Made by a program: the position numbers and the translations under genes. From positions 1 to 64,000 of the forward strand of contig JAPTJF010000031.1 in NCBI GenBank assembly GCA_029339195.1: 64,000 nucleotides of DNA. Reading direction: 5' to 3'. This DNA is from Micractinium sp. NFX-FRZ (taxonomy: Eukaryota; Chlorophyta; Trebouxiophyceae; Chlorellales; Chlorellaceae). The notes under the pieces were generated by a model, which worked only from the letters and a program-made list of their open reading frames with translations, did not search any database and was not told the origin of the DNA. Shown here one piece after another: positions 1-12,092 of this stretch (positions are counted from its first letter, which is position 1; every line of letters starts with the position of its first letter).

Positions 1-75
<75 letters not shown>
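1..75. other. 75-nt poly-G run at window edge
   Basis: An uninterrupted run of 75 G residues begins the window. It does not look like a telomere, since the plant-type repeat would be TTTAGGG/CCCTAAA. It is most likely a sequencing or assembly artefact at a contig end or gap. It truncates the gene to its right. Confidence 0.75.
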
Positions 76-77
<2 letters not shown>

Positions 78-248
78 ACTTGGGGTGCTGTCTCGACATG
101 CCATGGCAGCCAGCCAGTGCCATGGCAAGTAGCCAGCGTCATGCCCCACCCCTTCAGCCGAGCAACCATTCTGTCCTGGTGGGTTCTGAGCTGCCGACCA
201 ACACATTAACTTCAGCAATTATGGTGCAACTAACATCCCAAGGCCCAC

Positions 249-3200
249 CTGGCGCCCGCTGCACAAAGAACTCGGCATGGGGGTCGTCCAGTACGCCGCG
301 GTACAGCCACTTGTGCAGGGTGGCCAGCAGGGGGCGGCAGGACGCGGTGAAGATGCGCAGCAGCATGGAGGCCAGCACGCCGCCTGCAGAGGGGCAAGCA
401 GGGGGGCAATGGACATACGCACAGGCAGGGCAGACGGAGTCGGTTGTTGAGACGTATGCAGGGGGTGCCGACATGAGGAGAGAAGCAGCATGGAGGCAAG
501 CACTTCATAGGAACGCTAACAGAGGCACAGGCGGTACGGGAAGGGTTGGTTTGTGCGCAGAGAACGATGATGCAGGGGCAAGCATCGGGGCAGGGGAGCA
601 GCCGCATGCCAGCCAAACACGCTAACGCAGTCAACGACACCGCAACGAACCATGCATTTGGTCAGTTGACAGCACAAGGGATGAGGGAGCAGGCATGGTC
701 AGAACAGCTTGCCCCGCTCTCACCTTGCGACCGTGCCAGCAGCAGCTGCTGCTGCAGCGCCTCGTGCAGCTGTGTGAGCAGGAAGGCAGCAGTGTCTGCT
801 GCACTCCCCCGCCACACGCAGCAACGCCGCAGCAGCGCCGCCAGCAGCACTGCCTGCCCTGCCAGGCACCCCGTGCGCTGCTGCAGCTGCATCAGGCTCA
901 GCAGCGCCCCGCTGTTGAACGCTGCCTCCAGTATCAGCACCTGCTGCTGCAGTTCCTGCTGCTGCTCGCCCACGGCGGCAGCAAAGGCTGCCACAGTTGG
1001 CAGCGCCAGGAGCTGAGACTCCACCTCTAGCTCCTGCTGTGCCTGCTGGCGTGCCTGCTGGCCTCCCTGCTGCTCCTGCTGCTGATCCCCGTGTGTCATG
1101 CCCCTCCAGATGCCGCCGACACGGTGATCAGCACTGCTGCCGCTGGTGATAGCGCCGCAAAAGGCCTGCACCCGCCGCACGGCGCTGGCGGTGGCCGCAA
1201 AGCGTGCGAGCAGCAGGCGCGCGCTGCCGTGGCTGCTGCTGTGCAGGTGCACCCCTGGGCGGGGCAGGTAGCCGCCCCTCACGGGGTCCAGCTGGAAAGC
1301 GGGGCCGGGGTTGGACACCCCCTTGAGCATGTGGATGACCTGGAGGAAGACGGGGAGGCACGGAGGGCAAGGCAAGACGAGTGGGAGAGAGGGTGGGCAG
1401 GTGGGGCGAGCAGGTGGGCCAGGCGTCGGCCAGCACCAGGTACCATGTGGGTGACCTGGCAGATCGAGGAAGGGACTCTGGGGTGTGGAACCCAGGCCAG
1501 GGTTACGGGATCAGATGCCTCTTCCCCAGAAGGCACACATCCAGGCGGGCAGGCGGGCAGGCAGGCAGGCAGGCAGCACAATGCTACCGGCGCCTGCGGC
1601 AGCACAACCTTCCGACCAACCCCAGCTGCTTGAACTTACAACTTCTAACCCCTCCGTGCCTGTTCACCTCCCGCAGGCAGTGCCCGCCCACCTGCTGCAC
1701 CAGCTCCCGCTCGTGGAAGCACAGCGCTGGCTGCAGCACCCGCGCCGGCTGCCCGCCGCTCTGCTTGCTGGCCAGCCACACCGACAGGCTGGTGCGGGTG
1801 TAGGGCGTCTCCCGGCGGGGCGGCTGCCTGCTGTTGTGCGGGAACAGCCGCGCCAGCGCCCCCTCCGCTGCCGCCTCCCCGTCTGCCTCAGCCAATCCAG
1901 GCAGCGTCCCCCGCGCTTGGCCGCTGCCGCTGCTGCCGACGTGTGGCTCCGCCGTGCCATCGACCTCCATCCCCTCCCCGGCACCCTCTCCCTCCACCTC
2001 TGCCACATCTAGTGTGCTCCACTCTGACAGCTGGCTGCCGGGGCTGTAGGCGCCGCCCTCATCCACCCAGCTGTCCTCCCCTCCAGAGTCAGTCAGGTAG
2101 GTGGGTGGGCCCACCACCGCGGTGCGCGCCTGCAGCGGGCAGGTGACGGGGGAGCGGCAGGGAAGAGGGGCGTGCGGCTTGTGGGACTTGGCGGGCCGCT
2201 CTCCGCGCCCCCATCTGATGCCCTGTCCTACGCCTGCAAGCACAGCTGGGCAACCCAACCTGCTTGCTGAAAAGTCCAACAACACCCAAACCACACCCCA
2301 AACCATCTTGGTTTTTCGACCCCCCCCCCCCGCCCCCCCCAGCCCCGCCCCCGGGCGTGCCTGCGCCTCCAGAGATTCCACCAGGTCGCTCCCGCCGTAG
2401 TGGGTCCTGAGCGGGGAGCGGGAGGCTGTGTAGAGGAAGGCCAGCAGGCGGTGGTGGAACTCATACTGCAAGGGAGGGAGGCAGTGAGGGGGTGGGGAGG
2501 TGGGGCGCGAGTGTTGCGTGTTCCTACAGAAGCGAAGCAACGTAGGGCAGCCAGGGGCAGCCGGGTTCGCATGCACACCCAGCTGCCTGTCCAGCACCCA
2601 CCTGCACCCACCTGCACGCAACACCCTCAGCACCCAAAACTGCACATGCAGCAGGATCACAACAGGATCACCTGCGAAGAGTCGACAGGTGTCGCCAGCA
2701 GGCGTGCACGCAGCAGCTGCAGCGCACGCTCCTTTCCAAACTGGGCATACTCGCCAAAACGCTCCCCTAGCCTGCAACATAAGCGTTAGATGGGGTGCCC
2801 AGGCCAGGCAGAGAGGCAGGCGGTGAAGCGGCGGGCGGCACCGCAGCTGCGCGCCAGGCAGGGTATTCGAAACTGACTTCACAAGAAAGCGTCTCAGGGT
2901 AAAAGGGAGGTGTGCAGCCCCAACGCCTCACATGCCTCCATTGACACGACCCAGAGAAAGAAACACCCCTCGGAGCCTTGCCTGTCGAGCAGCTCATCAA
3001 CGTCCCGAGGCGATGGGTCGGCAAATTTGTGCCGCTGCGCAGCCACCAGCGCGGCCTCCAACAGCGTGCGGTGACGCTCGCTGCCAGGCTGCACAACACA
3101 GTGATGCAGCGTTCGTCGGTTAATAGTGGGTGGCGATTGCGCTGCAAGTGGCAGGCGGAAGGGTGGCGCCACTGGCGGGTGGCGGCGGCGGCGGCGGCGC

Positions 3201-3302
3201 AGTACCCACCTGTGCCCCCGCCAGGCGTTGCACCAGGGCTCCCAGCAAGCGTTGGCGCTCATCCACCGCCCGCTGGCCGTAATCGCTCAGTGCCGTGCTC
3301 AT
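249..3302 (-). CDS. Gamma-tubulin complex component 5-like protein (GCP5), 5' part
   Basis: Seven minus-strand exons join in frame: 3302-3210, 3088-2982, 2771-2672, 2465-2361, 2129-1692, 1339-724 and 383-249. They give about 531 residues, then a donor at 248, so the gene continues past the left edge. The N-terminus (DVDELLDRLGERFGEYAQF, then an RALQLLRARLLATP stretch) and the later Grip1-like parts (HERELVQQVIHMLKGV; LLRIFTASCRPLLATLHKWL; LDDPHAEFFVQR) match the GCP5/GCP6 branch of gamma-tubulin complex proteins, which help build the ring that nucleates microtubules at spindle poles and the cortex. An acidic linker and a Gln/Ala-rich stretch lie between conserved blocks. Two introns use GC donors (2981 and 2360), and frame supports both. 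The start at 3302 is the only ATG before the conserved region. GCP6 is the alternative family assignment. The C-terminal gamma-tubulin-binding half is not in the window. Confidence 0.75.
1324..1461 (-). repeat. Exon-border echo in GCP5 intron 5
   Basis: The acceptor-proximal start of the exon at 1339 (VIHML) has a decayed copy about 117 nt upstream in the intron, around 1443-1461, reading VTHMV and also preceded by a CAG acceptor. Only the copy at 1339 continues into conserved GCP5 sequence. Confidence 0.5.
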
Positions 3303-3520
3303 CCTACAGAGCTGATCAGACGCTTGGGTCGCAAACGCCTCCAGTTATGCCCTTCTCACAGCCTTAGATCGCCATAGCAGTCACATTAACGCAATACCAA
3401 GCGCTGAATCGAAAGAAACGCGACTGTGCGCCGCGTGCTGGGCCTTCAAGTGCTCAGCCGCACGCAGCTGAAGGCAGACGCCTCTAGGCTGCGCATCGTG
3501 ATTACGTACGATCAGTAGCA
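3303..3520. promoter_or_regulatory. Divergent GCP5/SKA2 intergenic region
   Basis: Only 218 bp separate the start codons of the GCP5-like (minus) and SKA2-like (plus) genes, so both 5' UTRs and both promoters lie here. No TATA box is obvious. Both products act on spindle microtubules, so a shared cell-cycle-regulated bidirectional promoter is plausible, but this is inferred from arrangement only. Confidence 0.45.
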
Positions 3521-4611
3521 ATGGCTGCGCTGACACCAGCCGCCGCGGAGGGCCTGGTTGCCGCCCTGCAGCGAGCCCAGGCGGAGCTCGAGTGGGTGGC
3601 CAACCGGCTGGAGGAGGAGTTCGCGTCGGCCAGCCGCAAGGGCGAAGTCAACACGCTGGAGCTGCTCACGCGCCTGAACAGGCTGCGTAGGTGCGGGAGG
3701 CGGTGCATCGAAGCGGCGGTGGCGTGAGCTCGTGGCGGCGGCACCGGCGGCCCGAACCGGCGTCTGGTATCACCTCACATCCTGGTTCACTGCATTTGAT
3801 GTTTCACTCCCCTCCCGCGGCCTTCAGGGAGCTGCCGGCTGTGCAGGAGGAGTGCGAGCGGGTGCTGGGTGCCAAGCAGCAGCTGGTGGATGCGGTGAAG
3901 CTGGGGCTGGGGGCCAACACTGAGCAGCTGCAGCAGGTGAGGCTGCCAGCAGCGCTGGTTGATGCAGACAGAGTAACAGTCCTGGCTGCATTCCCCACGC
4001 GCTTGGCGATGTTATGCATGCCTCGGTCGTTCAGAAACGTTAACCTGTGCTGGCGAAGGCAGGCAGGCAGGTAGGCAGGTTGTCTGCCCCCAGGGCCCTT
4101 GCCTGGCCACCTGCGCCGCCGCTGCTGCACCCACCTCTCCCGCATCCTCAACCCATGCCTTGTGCGGGCCCCCATCCCGCCCGCCTCATTTAAAATCCCA
4201 ACCACACAGCTGCGCCGCCGCGCGGGCATCCCATCCGATGCTGCCAGTGACGAGACATACGCCTCCTTCTCAGCGGCAGTGAAGGAGCATGAGGCGCGGC
4301 TGCAGGTGCAGTACGCAGGTGCGTGGGCGTACCGCCAAGGGGCAGCAGGGTATTCAGCGCGGCCTGGGCAGCTGGTAACTAGCCTACATTGTGGGTGTGT
4401 GGCAGCAGCACTGGCACAAGGGCTGCCATGGCCCGTTCTGCGCTAGCAGGTGTGACCGCGCAGCCACTGTCTGAGCCTGCATAGCATCATGTGTCACACG
4501 CATGGGGCTCCCCTTTGGTGCCCCTTTCCCCGGTGGCATGCAGACGAGTATGGCGAGCAGTTTAGCCGCGGCGAGCTCAACCAGGCTTACCTGCAAAGCG
4601 CAATGGCCTGA
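3521..4611 (+). CDS. SKA2-like spindle and kinetochore-associated protein
   Basis: Four exons, 3521-3690, 3828-3936, 4210-4318 and 4544-4611, join in frame to 151 residues. The N-terminal helix (LVAALQRAQAELEWVANRLE followed by EEF) is the SKA2 helical hairpin seen in plants and animals (x-KAexDLdyiqxRLexEf). The segment CERVLGAKQQLVDAVK and the later GIPSDAASDETYASF match the plant SKA2 pattern of a long coiled coil followed by GIP and YxxF. SKA2 pairs with SKA1 and SKA3 in a complex that couples kinetochores to depolymerising microtubules. Length is close to plant SKA2. The start is the first ATG and is followed at once by the conserved helix. The gene sits head-to-head with the GCP5-like gene. 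The family is short and diverged, so a generic coiled coil remains possible. Confidence 0.7.
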
Positions 4612-5477
4612 GGCGCCGGCCCGCGGGCGAGCGTCCAGCCTGCCGGGCACTAGCAGACCTTGCGTGGTGCTGGCGAAGCTGTGTTGTGCGCCGGCGCCTG
4701 GTGGCGCTGAGGAAGTTCTGCCCGTTGATGGCCATTTATACATTATCATGTACCCTTTCCCTGCCCCCTGTATCCCTCCTGCTTTCACTGATCCCCCTCC
4801 CCCTATGTCGTCCTCTCTCGACAGTCTGCTTCTGTCTTCTCTGCTAGTAAATCATCCAGGGCTGGAAGTAGTAGCATCCCATGAGGAGCAGGTTGGGATT
4901 GCGACAGGAAACAGGCAACAGAAGCATGGGAGGGGTGCTTGGGCATGCAAGGACGGGCAGGGTGCGGCGGTGCCGAATAAACATGAGCTTCGTTGCTTCA
5001 CAGCACGCGCGATGGCCACAACCATGACGGCACTGAATTTGTTGGTCTGGGCTGACCATCACGCACAGTGTCATGGGCGGTGAAGGCACACAGAAGACAG
5101 GCGCTACGGAATGCTGAGGAAAAACCTGCACAGCATGGCTGCCTGCACCACGTGCAAAGCGCAGGCTTGCCCCAGTGCCCCCATGTCCCAGCCCACTGGC
5201 TGGCACACAGCTGCGGCGCAGCTGCTGATGTGTAGCCCCGCCTCCGGCTGCTTGCGCAACCCACTGATAATTTTGGCTCACCATTGTGATGGTGCAAAAG
5301 CATTAACAGTTGGATAGAAGTCAGCTCTCAAGTGTCAGCCAGTCAAAATTGCAACAAGCAGTTGGGAAAAATGCGGCGTCCGCCCGGGCCTGCTGAATCA
5401 GCGCACGGGCTCGCAAAGGCAGCTGCAGCTGCAGTCAAGTCGAGTTGGGTGCCTGGATCTGACTGACTGCAGCGGCA
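4612..5477. other. Convergent 3' intergenic region
   Basis: This region lies between the convergent stops of the SKA2-like and TVP38-like genes. It should hold both 3' UTRs. I see no clear UGUAA signal, no extra exon and no repeat here. Confidence 0.5.
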
Positions 5478-8400
5478 TCAACCAACAGTTAGGCTGGACA
5501 GACGACCCCGCGCTGCTGCCACAAGCCCCAGTGGCGACACGCTGCTGCCTCCAGGGGCGCCGCCTTCGCCCGTGTAGCTGCTCCGCAGGTGCACGCGGCT
5601 GCCGCCTGCGCTGCTTGGGCCCCCGCTGCTGCTGCCGCCCGCCGAATCGCCTTGCAACCGGTCCAGAAGCTGCACTGTCTCCCCTGCTGGCATGGGTGTG
5701 TGTTTTTTCGCCAGCAGGTGCTGCTGCTGCTGCTGCTGCAGGTTGTGCTGCGGGGTGCCAGCACCCGAAGATTTCCCTCCGCTACCACCTCCCATTGCCA
5801 GCACTGCAGACAGCTCCACGCCGTGGTCCCGTGGCGAGCTGGCGTTGCTGAACAAGCTGTGGTGGTGCGCTGTGCTCCGCCCCGAGCCCAGCGGCGTGCC
5901 CGCATGCTCCGCTGCTGCGGCCATGTCGCCGCTGTTCACCCTGCAGGGCGGGACGGGGGACAAGGCGGGGCACAGGAGGGTGTGTGGACAGAGGAGCAGC
6001 GGGCACAGGAGGCGAACCCTAGGCTAGCAGCAGGGAGGCAACTGCAGCACAGCCATCCCACCCCACATGGTGACGTGCCATTCCTGCCTGCCTAGGCAGC
6101 TCCACCCCAACAGGGCCTGCCGCCATCTTTGCCACCTCCCCCTCCCTCCCCCCCCAGCGCACGCACACGCACACACCTACACACAACCTATGCATACCAT
6201 GAAGGCATGCCAACCCACCTAAGTAGCTCCGCCACGTCTGGGTCTGCCGCCATCTCTGCCATCTGCTCGCCGTCCCCGCCCGCCACCAGAGCCGTGCTGA
6301 TGGCTTTGCGGCTCAGGTGCGTGGTGTACCACACAATGACCACCATCAGCACGCCACTGCGGGGAGGGCGTAAAGGGGCAGTTGAAGGCAGAGGGTAAGG
6401 CTTCGGTGGGACTATGGCAGGGGAGTTAGGGAGCAGGCTGAGGTGGGCAGAAGCATGGTGCACCCACGTGCCGCATCCACCCATGTCAGATAGCAGCAGC
6501 ATCGCTTGCCTAGCGCCATGCACCGACCCTGCCTCCCACTGCCCCCTCGCCCTCAGTGCAACACAATCACCCTGCTGCGCCACCCCTGCCGCGCCCTACC
6601 CAACCCTACGTCTCCCCTATCCAACCAACCCACATGACCCCTTCTGCCCACGCCTGCCCCTTGCATTGCCCACGCGCGCATGCTTCCCGCCCCCGCCTGG
6701 CCTGCTCCCACCCCACCCCAAGCTCACCTGACCCCCGCCATGATCATGGTTGTGTTGCTGTCCAGCCCCGCCTTGCCGGTGAAGATGTCGGCCAGGTTGC
6801 GGGCCAGGCTGCCAAAGTAGACAAAGAGCAGGAGGTAGGGCAGGATCTGCAACGGCGGGGGCAGGGGCCAGGGAGGGTGGATGGGTGGGAGAGAACATGG
6901 GTGCGCAAGTAGGCCAAGAACAGCAGGTGGGGCAGGACTTGAGACAGGTGGGAGGTGTGGTGTAAACTGACGCAGCACTTGCAAAGGAAAGAGGTCGCGC
7001 TGGGTGGCACACGGGCCAATGCACGCACGGGGTCCTTCACCTGCCCCTCGCAAGGCTACAGCTGCAGCAGCAATGGGAAACTTCACTGCGCGGCCACCGC
7101 TGGCAGGCCACATCACCAGCCGCCCCGGCACCAGCCGGCTCACTCACCGCCAGCGAGGATGCGATGACGTACGGGCCCAGCGGCACCGCTGTGACCGCCA
7201 GTGCATAATTCAAGACGTTCCAGGGCGCAATGGGCGACAGGCGCAGCAGCGTGACCAGCTTCCACCCCTGCGGGCACATGGGCAGCCAGGTGAGGGGAGG
7301 CGCTGGGGTGTATTACAGGCCAGGTGGGCCAGAGCCAGGTGGGGCGGGCATGCACGCCGTGCGCCACAGCTCATACTCCCCGTGCAGCAGGAGCACGCAA
7401 GATGCGCCGGCGCTGGTGGCAGGCGCCCCCATTCCCAAACACCGCACAGAGCACGGTGCACAACTCGCTCACCACCCCCACTCCACATTCCAGCAAAGAG
7501 TGCAGTGCCATTCCCCCCACTCGCCTCGGTCTCCAGCGCTTTGTCGATGGCGGTCCACTTGGGGAACTGCTTGGTGAGGTATTGCACCACCACCTCACGC
7601 AGCAGGTACCTGCAGTGTGTGTCAGCGGGCACAGGTGACATGTAGGGGTCGGGAGCAAGTGAGCGGTATGGTCGGCAGCAAGAAAGTAGGGGGAGAAACG
7701 CTCAGGCGCCGGTCAGCACGCAGCACTGCTGCTGTTGCCGCTGCTGCCAAAGGCGGGCTGCCCGCCTGAACACGACCCTGCCCACGACGCTCACGCAGTC
7801 TGCCCCAGGCTGCTGCCCAGAAAAGGCAGGCCTGGCCTGGCCTGCCACTAATGCCCGCCCGCCGCTAGCGCCCGCCCCGCTCACCTGCCCACGACAAAGG
7901 CGATGGTCTGCCCCACGCTGCTGCCCACCCAGACCAGGAGGGAGCCATAGAGCATGCCAAACACGGCGCCTGCCGCCATGGCCATGACCATTGCTGGAAA
8001 CATGAGCACCACCCCCACAGTATAGGCGCCCTGCGGCAGGAGCACGCAGCAGGAGGTGAGGACAGGCAGCTGTGGGAGCACACCCCCCGCGGCAGGGAGA
8101 GCACTGCAGGAGTGGAGTCAGGTCAAGCACCATGGTGCAGAGCGACCTGCAATGTGCTGACGGACACCCAGGGGCTGTTGATGGGTGTGTCTGTGATCGT
8201 GCAGGTGCCGGACGAGGCACTGCAGTGGCTTGCTGACTAACGAACTTGTGTCCGTCTGGCTCCTGGGTTGGGCTGCATTTCTGCAACGACTCAAATGGTA
8301 CCTGCCTCTCTTAAGTGAGGTTGTGCCGCAAGCTGATGGCCCCTACCCTGTCCCGCCCACCCAGCACGCACCAGAAAGAGCACGCTGCCCTGCCGCGGGT

Positions 8401-8994
8401 TGTCCTGCACCCACATCAGCAGCCCCTCAATCTTCTGGGCATCAAAGGTGAGCGAGACCAGCACGATGCTTGCCACCAGCGCTGCAATCAATACAGGGGA
8501 GAGGGAGGCCACAGACTGAGACACGCGCATTGCAGGTTACCAGCGCTGGCACCACAGGGCAGATCGGCTGTGGACTGTGCGGCGGGGCATGCCAGTATAT
8601 CATGGGAGAGCGGCCGAGGGCTGCAATCCAGTAAGGTGGGCAGGAGGACGGCAGGTCAACAGTGCAGCACACTGCGGGCGGGAGAAGCTTGGAACTGCTG
8701 CTGGGCGGTGGCAGCAGCTGCCGCAGGAAGATGAGCAGGCGGCGGCCCCTGGCGTGCCCTGCAGCAAGCCACAGCATCAGTCGACACATGCTCTGCTCTG
8801 CATCCTCACCAGCCATTGACACTCAACACAAACAACCCGGGAACGCCGGAGGGCAACTCACCAACAAACAGCGCAAGGCGCGAGACGCTGCAGTTGGCGG
8901 GCAGGCGGGTAGCGGTCACGCGGTTCACCGCCGTCCGCACGGAGCCCCACGGGCGCCCGCCGCTGCCCGGCGCGCCTGAGCCGATCTGGGCCAT
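5478..8994 (-). CDS. TVP38/TMEM64 (VTT/DedA) family membrane protein
   Basis: Eight minus-strand exons, 8994-8862, 8481-8372, 8030-7885, 7609-7525, 7267-7148, 6846-6728, 6356-6219 and 5940-5478, join in frame to 437 residues. Residues from about 45 to 275 form the SNARE-associated/VTT domain: an N-terminal hydrophobic helix, the glycine-rich re-entrant segment MAAGAVFGMLYGSLLVWVGS, a GQTIAFVVGRYLL block, the diagnostic LLRLSPIAPWNVLNYA, and further membrane helices. Relatives in plants and cyanobacteria sit in endomembranes or plastids, and some VTT proteins are lipid scramblases. The last 150 residues are a low-complexity Ser/Gly/Gln tail with a poly-Q run. The intron after exon 4 has a GC donor (7524) that frame requires. 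An in-frame upstream ATG at 9102 would add a basic 36-residue leader, so the start is not certain. Confidence 0.85.
6065..6290 (-). repeat. Exon-border echo in TVP38-like intron 7
   Basis: The last part of exon 7 and its donor (about 6205-6290) are repeated in decayed form about 150 nt further into the intron (about 6065-6150). The real copy reads MAEMAADPDVAEL and the intronic copy reads VAKMAAGPVGVEL. A (CA)n-rich stretch lies between the copies. Confidence 0.65.
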
Positions 8995-9345
8995 CGCGGC
9001 GGACCGCCGTGAGGGGGGTGACAGAGGTGCAGGCGCCCGCTGGACGCGCTTGTGCCCGTTCTTCCGCGGCCTCCGGCTGCCGCGCCAGCCCACGGGCGGC
9101 ACAATCGCCGCCCCGCGATCGCTTGTGTTTGCGCGGTGTAGCTGGCGCAGGCTGAAAAGAGCAGCGCAGCGACAGTTGCGCTATGCCTGGCGCCGGCTAC
9201 TAAAGCGGCGTCAACAGGACCGTCTCCTGACAGCTGGTAGCGCAGTTGGAAAACAAAAGCGCCGCTGGAGGCACACCTTCCACCTCCGCCACCTCGACAT
9301 CTGAAGAGGCTCCTAGCAGCCTTCAAGCTGTCAATTGTTACGTGC
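8995..9345. promoter_or_regulatory. Divergent promoter region, TVP38-like / TrmJ-like
   Basis: About 350 bp separate the chosen starts of the minus TVP38-like gene and the plus TrmJ-like gene. The alternative upstream ATG of the former (9102) would shorten this gap. No TATA box is obvious. Confidence 0.4.
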
Positions 9346-12092
9346 ATGCAGTCTGCAGCGTATGCAACGATGTATGTAAACGCCCTAAGCCCATCAGCCG
9401 CTGCTCCTTTATATGCGAAAACCCCGCACGTCGGCAGGCCTCTGTGCCGCCCTCCTGCCTATGACGCCCGCTCTAGAAATGTGGTGAGACACATCCAGCA
9501 CCGCAGGATGCAGCAAACTGCCGCCCGACCAGCGGTGGCGGCAGCTGCGGCGGCGGCGGCGGCAGCATCGGCAGAAGCGACACGAGTGCCGCACTCCCCC
9601 GCCGACCTGCCGTTGCTGCTTGCGGGTGTGCGCGTGGTGTTGGTGTCCCCGAAGACGCCCGCCAACATTGGGTCTGTGCTCCGGGTAGCAGAGAACTTTG
9701 AGGTGCGCAGGTGGCGGAAGATGCTTGTGGCACCATGCCGCCCTCTGGTGGTGCACAGTCTGTGGCGCTACGATCGGAGCTGCGGTGCCTGCCTGTATGC
9801 CCGGCGTGCCATGCCCTTCTCCACTCCCATTCACATGCGCATGATCCACACATCCCAGTTGCTGGCTGTAAACCGCCGCGCTCGCTCCCCCTGTCCCACC
9901 TCTCTCCTTCACCCCGCATGCCAGGCGCACACTGCTGCGTTCATCTGACCCCCGGGCACTCCTCTCACAACATCGCTCAACACAGCACATTCCTGTCCCC
10001 TGTTTCCGCCGCCCCCCAAACCGTATGGCAGGCGCACGATGTGGTTGTTGTGGATCCCCGCTGCGACCCCTTCTGCGGGGAGGTGGCCAAGACCTCCTGC
10101 GAGAGCGCCGTCTTGGGCAGCCTGCGGGTGGCACCCACCCTGGCAGACGCACTGGCCGACTGCACGGGTGCGCCCTGCTGGCCAGCCTCTGCCTGCATGC
10201 TGCCTGATGCAGCTCGTGCTGCTCCACATATTGCTGCTGCTGCTGCCACCGCTGCTGCTGCTGCTGTTCGGGAGCTTGCTTGCTGCTGGCGCACTAGACA
10301 GTGCTGCCCGCTGAGGCAAGCAGCATGCACGGCTGCAACGGGCTGTGGGGCGCACAATAGGGAGGCCTGTTGAATCAGGACTTCATGGGTACGGCGTCCA
10401 TGCGGACAGCTGTGGCCACGGGGCTTATGGCACCACTTGCTTTCGCTTGCCTTCCCCCTGCCCTCTCACCTGCTCCCGCAGGCAGCATCGGGTTCACGCG
10501 CCGTGCCGGCGGCGGCCGCACCGTGCACGCCTCCATGGCCCAGCTGCTGGCGCGCTTCCCAGCAGCGGTGCCTGCGCTGCTGGTCGAGCCGCCCCACGCA
10601 CAGCAGGCAGCGCAGGTGCAGCAGCAGCCGCATCCGCAGCGAGCTTCGCCCGGCGAGCAGCAGCAGCAGCAGCAGCAGCAGGAGGCAGCAGTGGCAGCAG
10701 ACGGAGAAGCACGCGACACGGCGGCGGCACCCGCGGTGTCTGCCGGCCCCACAATAGCCCTGGTGTTTGGTCGGGAGGAGAGCGGGCTGCTGGAAAGCGA
10801 GCTGGTGCTGTGCTCCCATGCCTGCTCCATCCCCAGTGGGCGCAGCCAGCCCAGCCTGAACCTGTCGCACGCAGTGGCGGTGGTGCTGAGCCAGCTTTTT
10901 GATGCACAGCAGCAGCGGCTCATGCTGGCAGCAGAGGCGCAGGCAGCAGCAGGCCGGCAGCAGCAACCGCAGCAGCAGCACGCGCAGCAGCAGCAGCAGC
11001 ACGGCGGACAGCCGGAGCAGCAGCAGCAAGCGGAGGGGCATCCGGCCGTACGTGCAGCAGCGCAAGTAGCACCAGCAGCGGCAGCGGCCCTCGTGAGCGG
11101 CAGTCTGTTTGAGGACGGTGAGTCGCCCGCCCGCCCACTTGCACACGTCCTTGCCCCTGCCTGCGTGCCTGCTCGCCGTACTCTGCACTTCACCGTCACC
11201 GTGCATCGCCCACAGTGTTCCGCTCCCCTTTATGCCCCAATCTCCTGCAGAGCTGCCCCGCCAGCTCGTCACCAATGCTGGCCCCGCTGCATCTGCCCTG
11301 CAAACACATCACCGACGGCTCGCTGCATGCTGCATTCCCTGGCCCTGCAGAGCGGGTGCGGTGGCGGCGTGAGCAGGCGCTGGAGGCCGCCCCCCAGGCT
11401 GAGCTGGAGGCGCTCATCAGCCGGGCAACCGCGCTGCTGGAGGCGGCAGGCATCAGGTGAGGGCCCCCCGGGGGGTCAGGAAACTGGGGGTGGGGGAGTG
11501 CCGGGCGGTGCCAGGGGCTGCCAGTGCCGCCGCCCTCCTGGGGGCCAGAGAAATAGTGGGATGCGTGCCGGCAGTTGCCAGGGGTGCCAGCGCTGCCGTC
11601 GCTGCCACATGGCCAGCCTTTGCGTCTGCCTGCCTCTACCCTCTCGATGGCAGAGTGCTGGCGGCTTCTGCTCGTTCTGCCTAATGAGGTGTGAACCGTA
11701 ACAGAGTTTCTGATCCACCCGCCCGTCCCATCCTGCAGCGCTGAGGAAAGCCGGGGCGGTGGCAACAACAGCAACCACGGGCGCAAGAAGCAGCTGATGG
11801 GGCACGTCAGGTGGGCAGGTGCTATGGCAGGGCTGGTCCTTGTTTGCGGGCCCCAACCCAGGTAGCTGTGAGGGTGGCCAACAGCCTGCTGGTGACCCTT
11901 GATGCACCATCGCCCCAGCTGCACATGTCTGACTCTGGCTTTGATTGATCGCCTTACATTACCGTCTGCCTGCCCACACTTCCCGCCTCCAACCGCAGGG
12001 CTCTGCTGCTGCGCAGCCAGGCTGGCACTGCGGAGGTGCGGGCGCTGCACTGGCTGTGCCGGGAGTTGGAGGGGCGGCAGCGCCAGCAGTAG
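9346..12092 (+). CDS. TrmJ-like SpoU-family RNA 2'-O-methyltransferase
   Basis: Six exons, 9346-9702, 10032-10167, 10482-11117, 11351-11456, 11739-11810 and 11999-12092, join in frame to 466 residues. All three SPOUT knot motifs are present: motif 1 SPKTPANIGSVLRVAENFE, motif 2 IALVFGREESGL, and motif 3 IPSGRSQPSLNLSHAVAVVL. Motif 3 is closest to bacterial TrmJ, which makes 2'-O-methyl at position 32 of tRNA, so tRNA is the likely substrate with S-adenosylmethionine as donor. A basic Ala-rich leader of about 85 residues suggests plastid or mitochondrial targeting. ATGs at 9370 and 9508 are alternative starts. Two Gln-rich insertions interrupt the fold: one between motif 1 and motif 2 (about 10590-10740) and one after motif 3 (about 10905-11070). 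The C-terminal helices (KKQLMGHVR, then ALLLRSQ and a helical end) fit the family's C-terminal region. Confidence 0.82.

Noticed and set aside
1..75. Poly-G run considered as a telomere end
   Set aside because: It lacks the TTTAGGG/CCCTAAA unit expected for this kind of organism.
1584..2882. 432-codon minus-strand ORF
   Set aside because: It reads through GCP5 introns. Only the parts between splice sites match the family.
5949..6220. Intronic VAKMAAGPVGVEL segment as an extra TVP38-like exon
   Set aside because: It is a decayed copy of the exon 7 end. Including it breaks the phase to exon 8.
10370..11701. 443-codon plus-strand ORF
   Set aside because: It merges TrmJ-like exon 3 with intron sequence on both sides. 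The spliced model keeps all SPOUT motifs in one frame.
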